Shown here one piece after another: positions 25,914 to 34,911 of a DNA stretch of 35,223 nucleotides (within the stretch, counting starts at the first letter, position 1; every line of letters begins with the position of its first letter). Location: assembly GCF_014397785.1 (NCBI RefSeq), contig NZ_VZQQ01000060.1, forward strand, positions 1-35,223, given 5' to 3'. The notes under the pieces were generated by a model. The model was not told where the DNA came from and searched no databases. It saw only the letters and a program-made list of their open reading frames with translations. The stretch comes from Paraburkholderia podalyriae (GTDB lineage: Bacteria > Pseudomonadota > Gammaproteobacteria > Burkholderiales > Burkholderiaceae). Made by a program: the position numbers and the translations under genes.

Positions 25914-25917
<4 letters not shown>
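25414..25917 (+). CDS. Rrf2-family SUF operon regulator
   Basis: A 167-residue winged-helix regulator that probably senses Fe-S status and controls this operon. The start at 25414 (gggag before it) gives MLRMSKLADYGTVIMTAMAR, the usual N-terminus; HTH at ASSIAAATGVAMPTVSKVLK, then GVVESLRGTNGGYLLPRPP, hallmarks of Rrf2/IscR/SUF_reg proteins. Three cysteines, Cys92, Cys99 and Cys105 (C-x6-C-x5-C), sit where IscR binds its cluster. IscR itself uses a different spacing; this set fits the proteobacterial 'SUF system Fe-S cluster assembly regulator' type. The stop overlaps the sufB start by ATGA. Its C-terminal tail (about 30 residues) is longer and Arg-rich. Confidence 0.92.
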
Positions 25918-27362
<1,445 letters not shown>

Positions 27363-27391
27363 CCCACAGCGATTCGCGAGGGATTCGGACC

Positions 27392-28183
27392 ATGCTTGAA
27401 ATCAGCAATCTGCAGGTCGAAGTCGACGGCAAGAAAATTCTGCGTGGCATCGATCTGGGTGTAAAGGCCGGCGAGGTGCACGCGATCATGGGCCCGAACG
27501 GCTCGGGCAAGAGCACGCTTGCCCAGGTGCTGGCCGGGCGCGAGGACTTTGCTGTTACGGGCGGCGAGGTCTCGTATCTCGGCCGCGACCTGCTGGCGCT
27601 CGCGCCCGAGGAGCGCGCGCACCAAGGACTGTTTCTCGCGTTCCAGTATCCCGTCGAGATACCGGGCGTGAGCAACGTTTATCTGCTGAAGGCGGCGCTG
27701 AACGCGCAGCGGCGGTATCGTGGCGAGCCGGAGCTCGATGCGATGGAGTTTCTGCAACGGGTCAAGGAGAGGATGACGCTGATGCAGATGGACGAGAGTC
27801 TGCTGTATCGCGCCGTGAACGAAGGTTTTTCGGGCGGAGAGAAGAAACGCAACGAGATTCTGCAGATGGTCGTGCTGGAGCCCCGGCTCGCCATTCTCGA
27901 CGAAACGGATTCCGGACTCGACATCGACGCATTGCAGATTGTCGCGCAGGGCGTCAACAGCATGCGCAGCCCCGAACGGGCGATCGTGCTCGTGACGCAC
28001 TATCAGCGGCTATTGGACTACGTCGTGCCGGATCGCGTGCATGTGCTGGCGAATGGCCGGATCGTGAAGTCGGGGTCCCGTGAACTGGCGCTGGAGCTGG
28101 AGCGTAAAGGCTATGGTTGGATCGACGATGAAGCGGTGCAACCAGAAAATAGAGCAAGCCAGGAAAGTGCGGGGCATCCATGA
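27392..28183 (+). CDS. sufC: Fe-S assembly ATPase SufC
   Basis: A 263-residue ABC-type ATPase that drives conformational change in the SufBC2D scaffold. Walker A GPNGSGKST, Q-loop in FLAFQYPVEIPG, signature FSGGEKKRNEIL, Walker B LAILDETDSGLDID and switch His in LVTHYQRLLDYV are complete; the SufC-typical insertion EIPGVSNVYLLKAALN is present. The gene starts 29 bases after sufB, at the only ATG giving the MLEISNLQVEVDGKKIL N-terminus. The stop overlaps sufD by ATGA. Confidence 0.97.
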   Translation: MLEISNLQVEVDGKKILRGIDLGVKAGEVHAIMGPNGSGKSTLAQVLAGREDFAVTGGEVSYLGRDLLALAPEERAHQGLFLAFQYPVEIPGVSNVYLLKAALNAQRRYRGEPELDAMEFLQRVKERMTLMQMDESLLYRAVNEGFSGGEKKRNEILQMVVLEPRLAILDETDSGLDIDALQIVAQGVNSMRSPERAIVLVTHYQRLLDYVVPDRVHVLANGRIVKSGSRELALELERKGYGWIDDEAVQPENRASQESAGHP

Positions 28184-29502
28184 AAAACGAATCTCTCGAC
28201 TATTTCCATCAGTTTGGGCAACTCGCGAAGACGTTGCCCGGCGCTGAGTTTCCATGGCTGCGCGCCGCGCGCCGAAGCGCGTTCGACCAGTTCGACGCTC
28301 TGGGTTTGCCGACCACGCGGCACGAGGACTGGAAATACACGAACGTGTCGGCGATTGGCAAGCGTCCCTGGCATTTCAGGGCGCAACGCACCGACGATAG
28401 CGACGTGCGGCACGTCGTCGATGAACTCAAGCTGGACCCTGCCGGGCATCGACTGGTTTTTGTCAACGGTCGGCATGTGCCGCGGCCGTCGAAGCTGGAT
28501 GGCTTGCCGCATGGGGTATTTGTAGGCTCGCTCACGCGGGCGTTGAGAGAAATGCCGCAACGGCTTGAGGCGGCGATCGCCTCGCACGCATATACAGATG
28601 GCTTTGCCGCGCTGAACACGGCGTTTATGGCGGATGGGTTTGCCATCGTGCTGCCGCCTGGCGAGGTCATCGATCAACCGCTGCAGATCCTGTTCCTGAC
28701 CGACGAAGTGGGCCTTGCGGTGCAGCCGTTCAATGTCGTGCTTGCAGGAGCACGCTCGGGCTGCACGATCGTCGAACATTTTGTAGGGCTGAGCGACGAC
28801 GCGTACTGGACCAACGCCGTTACCCGCATCGTCGCAGACGAGCAGGCGGACGTGCAGCACTATCGGTTGCAGCAAGAGGGCCCGAAAGCTTTTCATATCG
28901 CGTCGGTCGCCGCTGCGCAGCAACGGGGCAGCTGTTTTACCTCACATGCATTCGCGTTCGGCGCCGCGTTGTCGCGCACTGGTATCGGCACAAGCCTGAA
29001 CGCCGCGAACGCGCAAGCGACGTTGAACGGTCTCTATTTCGTCGGGGGTCGGCAGCACGTCGATCACCACACGCGCATCGATCATACAGAGCCTCATGGC
29101 ACGAGTCGCGAACATTACCGCGGCGTGCTCGACGGCGCTGCGCGCGGCGTGTTCAACGGACGCGTCATCGTGCATCGCGATGCGCAGCAAACGGACACGC
29201 ATCAGGCGAATCACAACCTGCTGCTGTCACGCGATGCGGAGATCGACACAAAGCCGCAACTCGAGATCTACGCCGACGACGTGAAATGCACACACGGCGC
29301 GACGGTCGGTCAACTGGACGAGAACCAGCTGTTCTATTTACGTGCACGAGGTGTCGAAGAGCGCATGGCGCGGGCGCTACTGACCTACGCATTTGCACGC
29401 GACATTGTCGAAGGTGTGCGCATCGATTCGCTGCGTGGCCGGCTCGAAAACCTGCTGTTCGCGCGCACCCCGGAAGGCGAGCGCATCAGGGAGTTGCTAT
29501 GA
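28180..29502 (+). CDS. sufD: Fe-S cluster scaffold component SufD
   Basis: A 440-residue partner of SufB in the SufBC2D complex. N-terminal helices followed by the typical PTTRHEDWKYTNVS-like block (LPTTRHEDWKYTNVSAIGK), the beta-helix core with HYRLQQEG and DHHTRIDHTEPHGTSREHYR then GVLDGAARGVFNGRV, and the conserved C-terminal IYADDVKCTHGATVGQLDEN then QLFYLRARGV. These are diagnostic for SufD. Coupled by ATGA to both sufC and sufS. Length normal. Confidence 0.97.
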   Translation: MKNESLDYFHQFGQLAKTLPGAEFPWLRAARRSAFDQFDALGLPTTRHEDWKYTNVSAIGKRPWHFRAQRTDDSDVRHVVDELKLDPAGHRLVFVNGRHVPRPSKLDGLPHGVFVGSLTRALREMPQRLEAAIASHAYTDGFAALNTAFMADGFAIVLPPGEVIDQPLQILFLTDEVGLAVQPFNVVLAGARSGCTIVEHFVGLSDDAYWTNAVTRIVADEQADVQHYRLQQEGPKAFHIASVAAAQQRGSCFTSHAFAFGAALSRTGIGTSLNAANAQATLNGLYFVGGRQHVDHHTRIDHTEPHGTSREHYRGVLDGAARGVFNGRVIVHRDAQQTDTHQANHNLLLSRDAEIDTKPQLEIYADDVKCTHGATVGQLDENQLFYLRARGVEERMARALLTYAFARDIVEGVRIDSLRGRLENLLFARTPEGERIRELL

Positions 29503-30752
29503 AGCCGTTCGAACAGATGCAGACGCCCGATCCGCGCAATGTCGAGCACTGGCGAGCCGATTTTCCAATTCTGGGCGAGCGCGTGCATGGACGGCCATTG
29601 GTCTATCTCGACAATGGCGCAACGACGCAAAAGCCCGCCTCGGTCATCTACGCAGAAAACGCTTACTACCGGCATAGCAACGCCAATGTGCACCGCGGCG
29701 TGCATCTGCTGTCGCAGCGCGCGACCGATTCATTCGAGGCCGCACGCGCGAAGATTGCACGCTTCATCAATGCGCAGCGTCCGGAGGAGATCGTGTTCGT
29801 GCGTGGCACGACCGAAGCGATCAATCTCGTCGCCCAGAGCTATGCTCGCCCGCAGATCAAACCCGGCGACGAAATCCTGATTAGCGCGATGGAGCACCAT
29901 TCGAACATTGTGCCGTGGCAGCTCGTCTGCGAGCAGACGGGCGCGGCGCTGAAAGTCGTGCCGATCGACGATACGGGCGCACTCGATGCTGACGCGTACG
30001 AGCGCTTGTTAAGTGAACGTACGCGGCTGGTCGCGGTGACGCACCTGGCCAACGCGCTCGGCAGCATCAATCCGGTGGAGCGCATCGTTGCAGCGGCACA
30101 CGCGCGGGGCGTGCCGGTGCTGCTGGATGGCGCACAGGCAATCGCGCATCTGCCGGTCGACGTCCGCGCGATAGATTGCGATTTCTACGCGTTTTCCGGG
30201 CATAAGGTGTATGGACCGACTGGCATTGGCGTGCTATACGCCAATGCCGCACTGCTTGAAGCGATGCCGCCGTGGCAGGGCGGCGGCGACATGATCCGCT
30301 CGGTAACGTTCGAGAAAACGGAATACAACGCGATTCCGTGGAAGTTCGAGGCGGGTACGCCGAACATTGCCGGCGCGATTGCGCTGGGCGCGGCGCTCGA
30401 CTATGTCGACAGCCTCGGCATGGAGGTCATCGCCGCGCACGAGAACGAACTGCTCGCCTATGCAACGGATGCGCTGCGGGTGATACCGGGTTTGCGTTTC
30501 ATCGGTAGCGCACGCGACAAGGCAAGCATTCTGTCGTTCGTGCTCGACGGCGTGCATGCCCATGATGTCGGTACGATTCTCGATCATCACGGCATCGCCG
30601 TGCGTGCGGGCCATCATTGCGCGATGCCGGTGATGCAGCGCTTCGGCGTACCGGCGACCGTGCGCGCGTCGCTCGCCCTCTACAACACGCAGCAGGATAT
30701 CGACGCGCTGATCGAAGGTCTCGGCAAGGTCAGGGAGATATTCGGAACATGA
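29499..30752 (+). CDS. sufS: Cysteine desulfurase SufS
   Basis: A 417-residue PLP enzyme that takes sulfur from cysteine as a persulfide and passes it to SufU and then SufB. Class-V aminotransferase motifs: PLVYLDNGATTQKP, SAMEHHSNIVPWQL, LLDGAQAIAHLPVD (PLP Asp and Gln) and the Schiff-base Lys in FSGHKVYGPTGIGVLY; catalytic Cys in RAGHHCAMPVMQRF, within the short type II loop. The true start is the ATG at 29499, coupled to sufD, since the longer open frame upstream overlaps sufD. Coupled by ATGA to sufU. Confidence 0.97.
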   Translation: MKPFEQMQTPDPRNVEHWRADFPILGERVHGRPLVYLDNGATTQKPASVIYAENAYYRHSNANVHRGVHLLSQRATDSFEAARAKIARFINAQRPEEIVFVRGTTEAINLVAQSYARPQIKPGDEILISAMEHHSNIVPWQLVCEQTGAALKVVPIDDTGALDADAYERLLSERTRLVAVTHLANALGSINPVERIVAAAHARGVPVLLDGAQAIAHLPVDVRAIDCDFYAFSGHKVYGPTGIGVLYANAALLEAMPPWQGGGDMIRSVTFEKTEYNAIPWKFEAGTPNIAGAIALGAALDYVDSLGMEVIAAHENELLAYATDALRVIPGLRFIGSARDKASILSFVLDGVHAHDVGTILDHHGIAVRAGHHCAMPVMQRFGVPATVRASLALYNTQQDIDALIEGLGKVREIFGT

Positions 30753-31204
30753 GCGATCTGCGCGATCTGTATCAGGAAGTCATCTTCGACCACTACCGGC
30801 GGCCGCGTAACTGTCATGGACTGTCCGGTGCCAATCACATGGCTGAGGGCTATAACCCGCTGTGCGGCGACCGGATTACGCTTTATCTGCGAATCGAGGA
30901 CGGCATCGTCAAAGAGGCGAGTTTCGAAGGCGCAGGCTGTGCAATTGCGACAGCATCAGCATCGCTGATGACCGAGGCGCTGAAAGGAAAAACGGAAGCA
31001 GAGGCCGAAGCGCTGTTCGGGCGCTTTCACGACATGGTGACAACGGCCGCTGCAGGGCAGGCCGCAGCCGCGCCGGAGATGGGCAAGCTGGCGGTGCTGT
31101 CCGGTGTACGTGAATTTCCCGAGCGTGTGAAGTGCGCGACGCTGGCTTGGCATACGCTGCACGCCGCGCTGCACGACGAGGATCGCCCCGTTTCGACAGA
31201 GTGA
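30749..31204 (+). CDS. sufU: Sulfur-transfer/scaffold protein SufU
   Basis: A 151-residue NifU/IscU-like protein. Starts with LRDLYQEVIFDHYRRPRNCH; the three active-site cysteines are in NPLCGD, EGAGCAIATASASLM and RVKCATLAWHTL. The insertion between the second and third cysteines, absent in IscU, marks the SufU type, which binds zinc and relays sulfur from SufS. The presence of sufU with sufS and the lack of sufE fits this system being of the SufSU kind more usual in Gram-positives and found in some proteobacteria. Confidence 0.95.
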   Translation: MSDLRDLYQEVIFDHYRRPRNCHGLSGANHMAEGYNPLCGDRITLYLRIEDGIVKEASFEGAGCAIATASASLMTEALKGKTEAEAEALFGRFHDMVTTAAAGQAAAAPEMGKLAVLSGVREFPERVKCATLAWHTLHAALHDEDRPVSTE

Positions 31205-31212
31205 GGCAGACG

Positions 31213-31581
31213 ATGAGCACATTCGACTGGCTAAAGCGCGCTGAGGTCGCACAACCCGGCAGAGGCACAACGACAGAACGTCTTGAAGAGCGCGTGATCG
31301 ACGCGCTGCGCACCGTGTTCGACCCGGAGATTCCGGTCAACATCTACGATTTGGGGCTTGTTTATGGTCTTGACGTGGACGAAGCCGAAGGCCGCGTTGG
31401 GATCCGCATGACGCTGACCGCGCCCGGCTGCCCGGTTGCGCAGTCCTTCCCGGCGACGGTAGAGGATGCGGTGTTTCCGGTAAGCGGAGTGAACGACGTG
31501 CACGTTGAACTGGTGTGGGATCCGCCGTGGTCGAGAGACCGGATGTCGGATGCGGCGCGCCTGCAATTGGGGATGCTTTGA
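31213..31581 (+). CDS. sufT: SufT-type DUF59 (MIP18) protein
   Basis: A 122-residue maturation factor. After about 25 residues the DUF59 fold begins: RVIDALRTVFDPEIPVNIYD, LGLVYGLDVDEAEGRVGIRM, TLTAPGCPVAQSFPATVED and VELVWDPPW. The Cys in TAPGCP is the conserved functional residue of MIP18/SufT proteins that help deliver clusters under high Fe-S demand. Located 8 bases after sufU with gaggcag as ribosome binding site and 1 base before the ferredoxin gene. Confidence 0.92.
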   Translation: MSTFDWLKRAEVAQPGRGTTTERLEERVIDALRTVFDPEIPVNIYDLGLVYGLDVDEAEGRVGIRMTLTAPGCPVAQSFPATVEDAVFPVSGVNDVHVELVWDPPWSRDRMSDAARLQLGML

Positions 31582-31582
31582 C

Positions 31583-31903
31583 ATGTCCGACTGGGTCGAT
31601 GTCGCCGCGATCGGGGATTTTCCGGCCGGGTCTGTTCGCAGCGTTGAGGTCGATGGCGCGCAGGTTGCTGTGTTCAACGTCGACGGCACCTGTTACGCAA
31701 TCGAGGATGTCTGCCCGCACGACGGCGGCATCCTGACGGGCGGTGTGGTGGAAGGCGACGTGGTCATCTGTCCGCGCCACGGTGCACGATTTTGCATCAG
31801 GACCGGAAAGGTGCTGGCGCCGCCGGCATATGAGGATGTGGTGGCGTTTCCGGTGCGGATCGAGGCGGGCGTCGTTCAGGTGCGTGACGAGCGGTGGGAT
31901 TGA
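31583..31903 (+). CDS. Rieske-type ferredoxin
   Basis: A 106-residue soluble [2Fe-2S] electron carrier like BphF/CarAc-type ferredoxins of oxygenase systems. Cluster ligands are in DVCPHDGGIL (Cys, His) and VICPRHGARFCIRTG (Cys, His), with the characteristic beta strands WVDVAAIGDFPAG and AFPVRIEAGVVQVR. As the last gene of the SUF operon it may feed electrons into cluster assembly, or serve an oxygenase; the Rieske oxygenase at 15077 lacks a dedicated redox partner, but a link is speculation. Start at 31583, one base after the sufT stop. Confidence 0.92.
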   Translation: MSDWVDVAAIGDFPAGSVRSVEVDGAQVAVFNVDGTCYAIEDVCPHDGGILTGGVVEGDVVICPRHGARFCIRTGKVLAPPAYEDVVAFPVRIEAGVVQVRDERWD

Positions 31904-31906
31904 GGT

Positions 31907-31941
31907 GCGCTGTCGACCGGCTCTCGTTCTCACGACAGCGC
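31907..31941. terminator. Bidirectional hairpin ending the SUF operon
   Basis: GCGCTGTCG (31907-31915) pairs perfectly with CGACAGCGC (31933-31941) across a 17-base loop, exactly between the ferredoxin stop and the stop of the convergent gene. No long T-run on either side. Confidence 0.6.
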
Positions 31942-31943
31942 CG

Positions 31944-32906
31944 TCACGACGCCCCAGCCCCCTGATGCAGCTCGCCGCCTTGCATCAAGCGCCGGGCGAT
32001 GTCGGCCGTTTGCAGTGTCCCGCGTTCAGTCGGTGAATGGGCGGCGAGATAGCGGGCGACCGCAATGAGAATATGCCGGCCCTCGTCGGTATTGCCCCGC
32101 ACGGCAAACGGCCGGGCCCCGGCCTCCAGCATCTGATCGGCGCGGAAGCCTGCATCTTCGCGCAGCACTGCAAGTGCAAGCGTGGCGATGAGCGCCTGTG
32201 GCGGATGGCCGAGCGTGAGATGCCGCGCTACCAGCCGTGCTGCAAGATCAACATGTCGCTGCCGGTCGAAGGCGTCGAGCAAGGCAGTGCGGATCGTCTC
32301 CGCATCGGTAGGGAGGTCGTCGAGCTGGCCGTTGCCATCGCCCGGCATGCGGGCCGCCGGCACATTCAGATAGCGGGCAAGGTAGAGCGCCATGGCTCCG
32401 TGCATGATGCCGCGCACTGCCGTGACGTAACCGTCCATGTCCGCGGTCCCGATCCGCCTGAGCATCTGGTGGAGCGCGTTAGCGTAGGTAAAGACGTCGT
32501 GCGCCGTCTCCCAGTCGGCATGCTCGTTGGCATTGCCGAAGCGAGCCACCCGCAGCGCCGCGCCCTAAGCGAGGGACCGACCGAGATCGGCAGGAGCGGC
32601 GCCTGCGCGGATCGCTACCTTTAGCGCGTCAATGATCTTCGCTGGCTCGTCACCGAGCAGCTCCCGGGCGAGCGCTGCGTGCTTCGACCAGCGTTGCAAG
32701 TTGCGCCACGCAGCGAAAAGTTCCGATATCTGGCTGGCCGATTCATCGCACAGCGCGACAAGATCAACGGGCTGGCGCCAGGCGGTCGATTCCTCGGCGC
32801 TAGGGGCCGCCACCATCTGGCCGACGGTAGTAGGCAGCAAAGCTGGCGCGTGCTCCCAGCCGATCAGGTCGAGGCACTCCAAAATCGTCGTTGAACACTC
32901 GAGCAT
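31944..32906 (-). pseudogene. Helical-domain protein (Rieske-protein C-terminal type) split by TAG
   Basis: One continuous minus-strand frame of about 320 codons interrupted by a single TAG at 32565-32567. Before it: ECLDLIGWEHAPALLPTTVG, SAEESTAWRQPVDLVALCDE and AIRAGAAPADLGRSLA; after it: GAALRVARFGNANEHADWET, AHDVFTYANALHQMLRRIG, FLNVPA-like YLNVPAARMPG, VLREDAGFRADQMLEAGARP and YLAAHSPTERGTLQTADIA. This matches, from memory, the all-helical domain found C-terminal to Rieske domains in some proteins of about 500 residues, where a Tyr usually stands at the TAG position. The 5' end is cut next to an IS21-like end, so a Rieske domain, if there was one, is lost. A GTG at 32549 could restart translation. 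Confidence 0.7.
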
Positions 32907-32982
32907 CGGGGTTATATCTAGGACTACGTCGTGTCGAGGCCAGATTCAGGTGTCGCCGGCGGCCGGTCAGCTTACGCTGCGA

Positions 32983-33030
32983 AAAAGCGGACATCTGAAC
33001 TTGGCTAAAAGCGGACATCGCAACTTAGCC
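32983..33030. repeat. Two tandem 24-mers of an IS21-like terminus
   Basis: Two adjacent copies of a 24-base unit starting AAAAGCGGACATC and ending AACTTGGCT or AACTTAGCC, differing at four positions. Such iterated sub-terminal repeats are typical of IS21-family ends; no istA or istB sequence remains beside them. The unit abuts the point where the helical-domain gene loses its 5' end. Confidence 0.65.
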
Positions 33031-33055
33031 TCTACACCGTAACAACTTAATTGTT

Positions 33056-33096
33056 TTGATATTATGTCAAATAAATGGCGGCGAAATTGCGTCGCC
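33056..33096. promoter_or_regulatory. Palindromes upstream of the toxin-antitoxin genes
   Basis: TTGA-TATTATG-TCAA (33056-33070) and the imperfect 20-base palindrome GGCGGCGAAATTGCGTCGCC (33077-33096) lie in the AT-rich leader 65-105 bases before the antitoxin ATG. Either could be the site for autoregulation by the antitoxin/toxin complex. Confidence 0.45.
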
Positions 33097-33160
33097 GGGT
33101 TGCCTCCGGACCGTTAATGGTTTAAATTCAGTCCTCAACCCCTTCTACCCGGAGCGCCAA

Positions 33161-33445
33161 ATGCATCTCGCGGACCATGTGAAGCCAATCAGCTACCTTA
33201 AAAGCGAAGCTGCGCAAATCGTCAAAGACCTGACTGATTCGGGCGAACCACTCATCATCACGCAGAATGGCGAAGCGAAGCTCGTCGTCCAGGATCTACG
33301 AACCTACGAATCGACGCAGCAAACCCTCGCGCTCCTGAAAATTCTCGCGATTGGCCAGAAGCAGATCGAGCGTGGTGATCACATCGATGGCGACGAGTTC
33401 TTCGCAGAGCTAAACGAGCTCGACCGTCAAGAAAAGCTCCGCTGA
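33161..33445 (+). CDS. Phd/YefM-type antitoxin
   Basis: A 94-residue antitoxin and autorepressor. N-terminal Phd fold: HVKPISYLKSEAAQIVKDLT, then EPLIITQNGEAKLVVQDLRT, the classical Phd/YefM block (xxITxNGxAxxVL). The C-terminal half (LAIGQKQIERGDHIDGDEFF) is the toxin-neutralising tail. The start at 33161 has cggagc before it; the longer open frame to 33056 overlaps the palindromes and is not conserved in character. Stop and toxin start overlap by one base (TGATG). Confidence 0.93.
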   Translation: MHLADHVKPISYLKSEAAQIVKDLTDSGEPLIITQNGEAKLVVQDLRTYESTQQTLALLKILAIGQKQIERGDHIDGDEFFAELNELDRQEKLR

Positions 33446-33783
33446 TGGCGGGACCCTTGCTGAAATACCGGATTCTCCCTACCGCGCGAATCGGCATCGA
33501 CGAACTGAGAAGCTATGTCGTCCGCACGTTTGGTTGGGAAACATGGCGTCAGACATCCGCGCAACTGCAGGAAACGATCAACCACATTCGCCAGTTGCCC
33601 GCTAGCGGTTATGCGCCTGCCGAGCTTGAGGGCTTCTTCGAGGATGGTTTCCGACAGGCTCTTTCCGGCAAGAACCGGATCATCTACCAGATCCGCGACG
33701 ATACCGTCTTTGTTCATCTAGTGGTCGACGTGCGACGCGACCTGCCCTCCCTGCTTCAGAGGATCGTGCTTCGTCTGATGTAA
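33445..33783 (+). CDS. ParE/RelE-type toxin
   Basis: A 112-residue toxin of the RelE/ParE superfamily: strand YRILPTARIGIDELRSYVVR, helix ETWRQTSAQLQETINHIRQL, then GYAPAELEGFFEDGFRQALS and strand KNRIIYQIRDDTVFVHLVVD followed by the terminal R/D-rich segment. This order (GKxRxIYxI...VxxxxVxDxRRD) is typical for ParE-like toxins partnered with Phd-type antitoxins. Whether it acts on gyrase or on mRNA cannot be read from sequence. Translationally coupled to the antitoxin; both genes look intact. Confidence 0.92.
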   Translation: MAGPLLKYRILPTARIGIDELRSYVVRTFGWETWRQTSAQLQETINHIRQLPASGYAPAELEGFFEDGFRQALSGKNRIIYQIRDDTVFVHLVVDVRRDLPSLLQRIVLRLM

Positions 33784-33785
33784 AA

Positions 33786-33818
33786 GGTCTGGACTCGACA
33801 ACTGGGTCGCTTCAGACC
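33786..33818 (+). terminator. Hairpin after the toxin gene
   Basis: GGTCTG (33786-33791) pairs with CAGACC (33813-33818), and an inner CGAC/GTCG pair can extend the stem, starting three bases after the toxin stop. No clear T-run follows, so terminator function is uncertain. Confidence 0.4.
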
Positions 33819-33954
33819 GGACCGGCTCGCAGCCCAACCACGCGGCACGCCGCGAGCGTTTCGTTGAATTCAACCTCGAAGCAGAGCAAAGTACGCAGAG
33901 ACGCGGCCGCGTACCGCGTACACTTTCTTTCCATCGGGCGTCGGATGCCGGACG

Positions 33955-34035
33955 CCTCCAAAGGTCGAGAGCCCGCTACCGCCTGCGCGCCGATAGGACA
34001 GGCGCGGGTGGCACCCACCGATGCTCCTTTGGAGG
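33955..34035. repeat. Long inverted repeat with internal stems
   Basis: CCTCCAAAGG (33955-33964) and CCTTTGGAGG (34026-34035) are perfect complements 61 bases apart, extendable outward to CGC/GCG with one bulge. Inside, GCCTG pairs with CAGGC and CCGC with GCGG, giving a plausible branched or long stem structure. No gene covers it. Confidence 0.55.
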
Positions 34036-34245
34036 GCGGTCAAACATCAAGTCAAAATCGGTGAATCCGTTGCTCCGTCGCTGCCGCGGGGGCCACCGTA
34101 TTTGTGAGGAGCGTCCTCGGTGACGCCAACGCGCGGGAAAGTCCTATTTTGCCCCACGTGGCTGGACGTCTTTGCGAGGAAAGCTGGGAACGGGAAGGCC
34201 AGCGAGCACCCCCGTGGCCCGTGCGGCGCGGCAGCCAGCAACCGG

Positions 34246-34500
34246 ATGTTCATGCTGTGCGGCCCGGTGCGGCACGCGGCACGACTGTCACCCGATGCGC
34301 CACATTCGCTCGAGGTGTTCCCGCAAAGGCCCACCTCATCCGTGGACGTTGCGGCCGACGCGACGATCCAGACAGCGTTCGCGCATCTTGCACAGGATCC
34401 ACCGTGGACGAAGATGATTGCTGCGGCAATTCGCGAGCAGTTCGGACAAGGACGCAAGGTGCCGGTTCTCACCGAACGGACGGATCATGGTTCTGTCGCG
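34246..34500 (+). pseudogene. Fragment of an SF2 helicase, possibly from a TOTE conflict system
   Basis: The frame reads MFMLCGPVRHAARLSPDAPH, SLEVFPQRPTSSVDVAADAT, IQTAFAHLAQDPPWTKMIAA and QGRKVPVLTERTDH. The block GPIRHxA...LEV...IQxxFxHLxxDxxRxxxI...GRKxLVLTERTxH is what I recall from the large DEAD/DEAH helicases of TOTE conflict systems, around helicase motif IV. The rest of the protein is missing on both sides. The upstream piece of the same open frame (34120-34245) is not recognisable, and after TERTDH similarity stops. Confidence 0.5.
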
Positions 34501-34533
34501 GTAAGGCGATGTGAGCGAACGATAGCGATATGA

Positions 34534-34911
34534 TGAGGATTGCTTACATCACCAGCGAGTAGAATTGCCGGGCGGCCGATGGCTTGAGTTTGGCTGCGTC
34601 CTTCATCTGCCCCTTGGCGATCATATGGATGTATATGAACGCCTCCCGTTTGCGGAGGAATTTCGCGTGCATTGACATACAGAATCGGTTGCGGCTGTAT
34701 ATGCGGCCTTATTGCAGCCGATACGGACGCTGCGGGCCTCTATGAAATTCGCTGACTCGCACCTCATTGAGTTCACGAGCTTGAAGCTCTGATGCATATT
34801 CAGGTTTAGCGAGTTCAGGTCCGACCTGTCGTGTCATCACATTCGAGTACCAACGCAACCTTTCGATCGTGTCATGCTGTAGACGTCTATTCGCGAGGTG
34901 CCTCCAATCGT
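34534..34911. other. Non-coding end of the IS110 element
   Basis: No gene is supported. As the region downstream of the minus-strand IS110 transposase gene it should contain the element's right end. A stem CGGCTG (34692-34697) / CAGCCG (34715-34720) is visible, and an AT-richer patch occurs around 34627-34690. The exact terminus cannot be placed by eye. Confidence 0.45.

Noticed and set aside
33955..34035. Integron attC site
   Set aside because: The size and fold would suit, but I see no GTTRRRY/RYYYAAC core sites at the ends and no gene cassette or integrase nearby.
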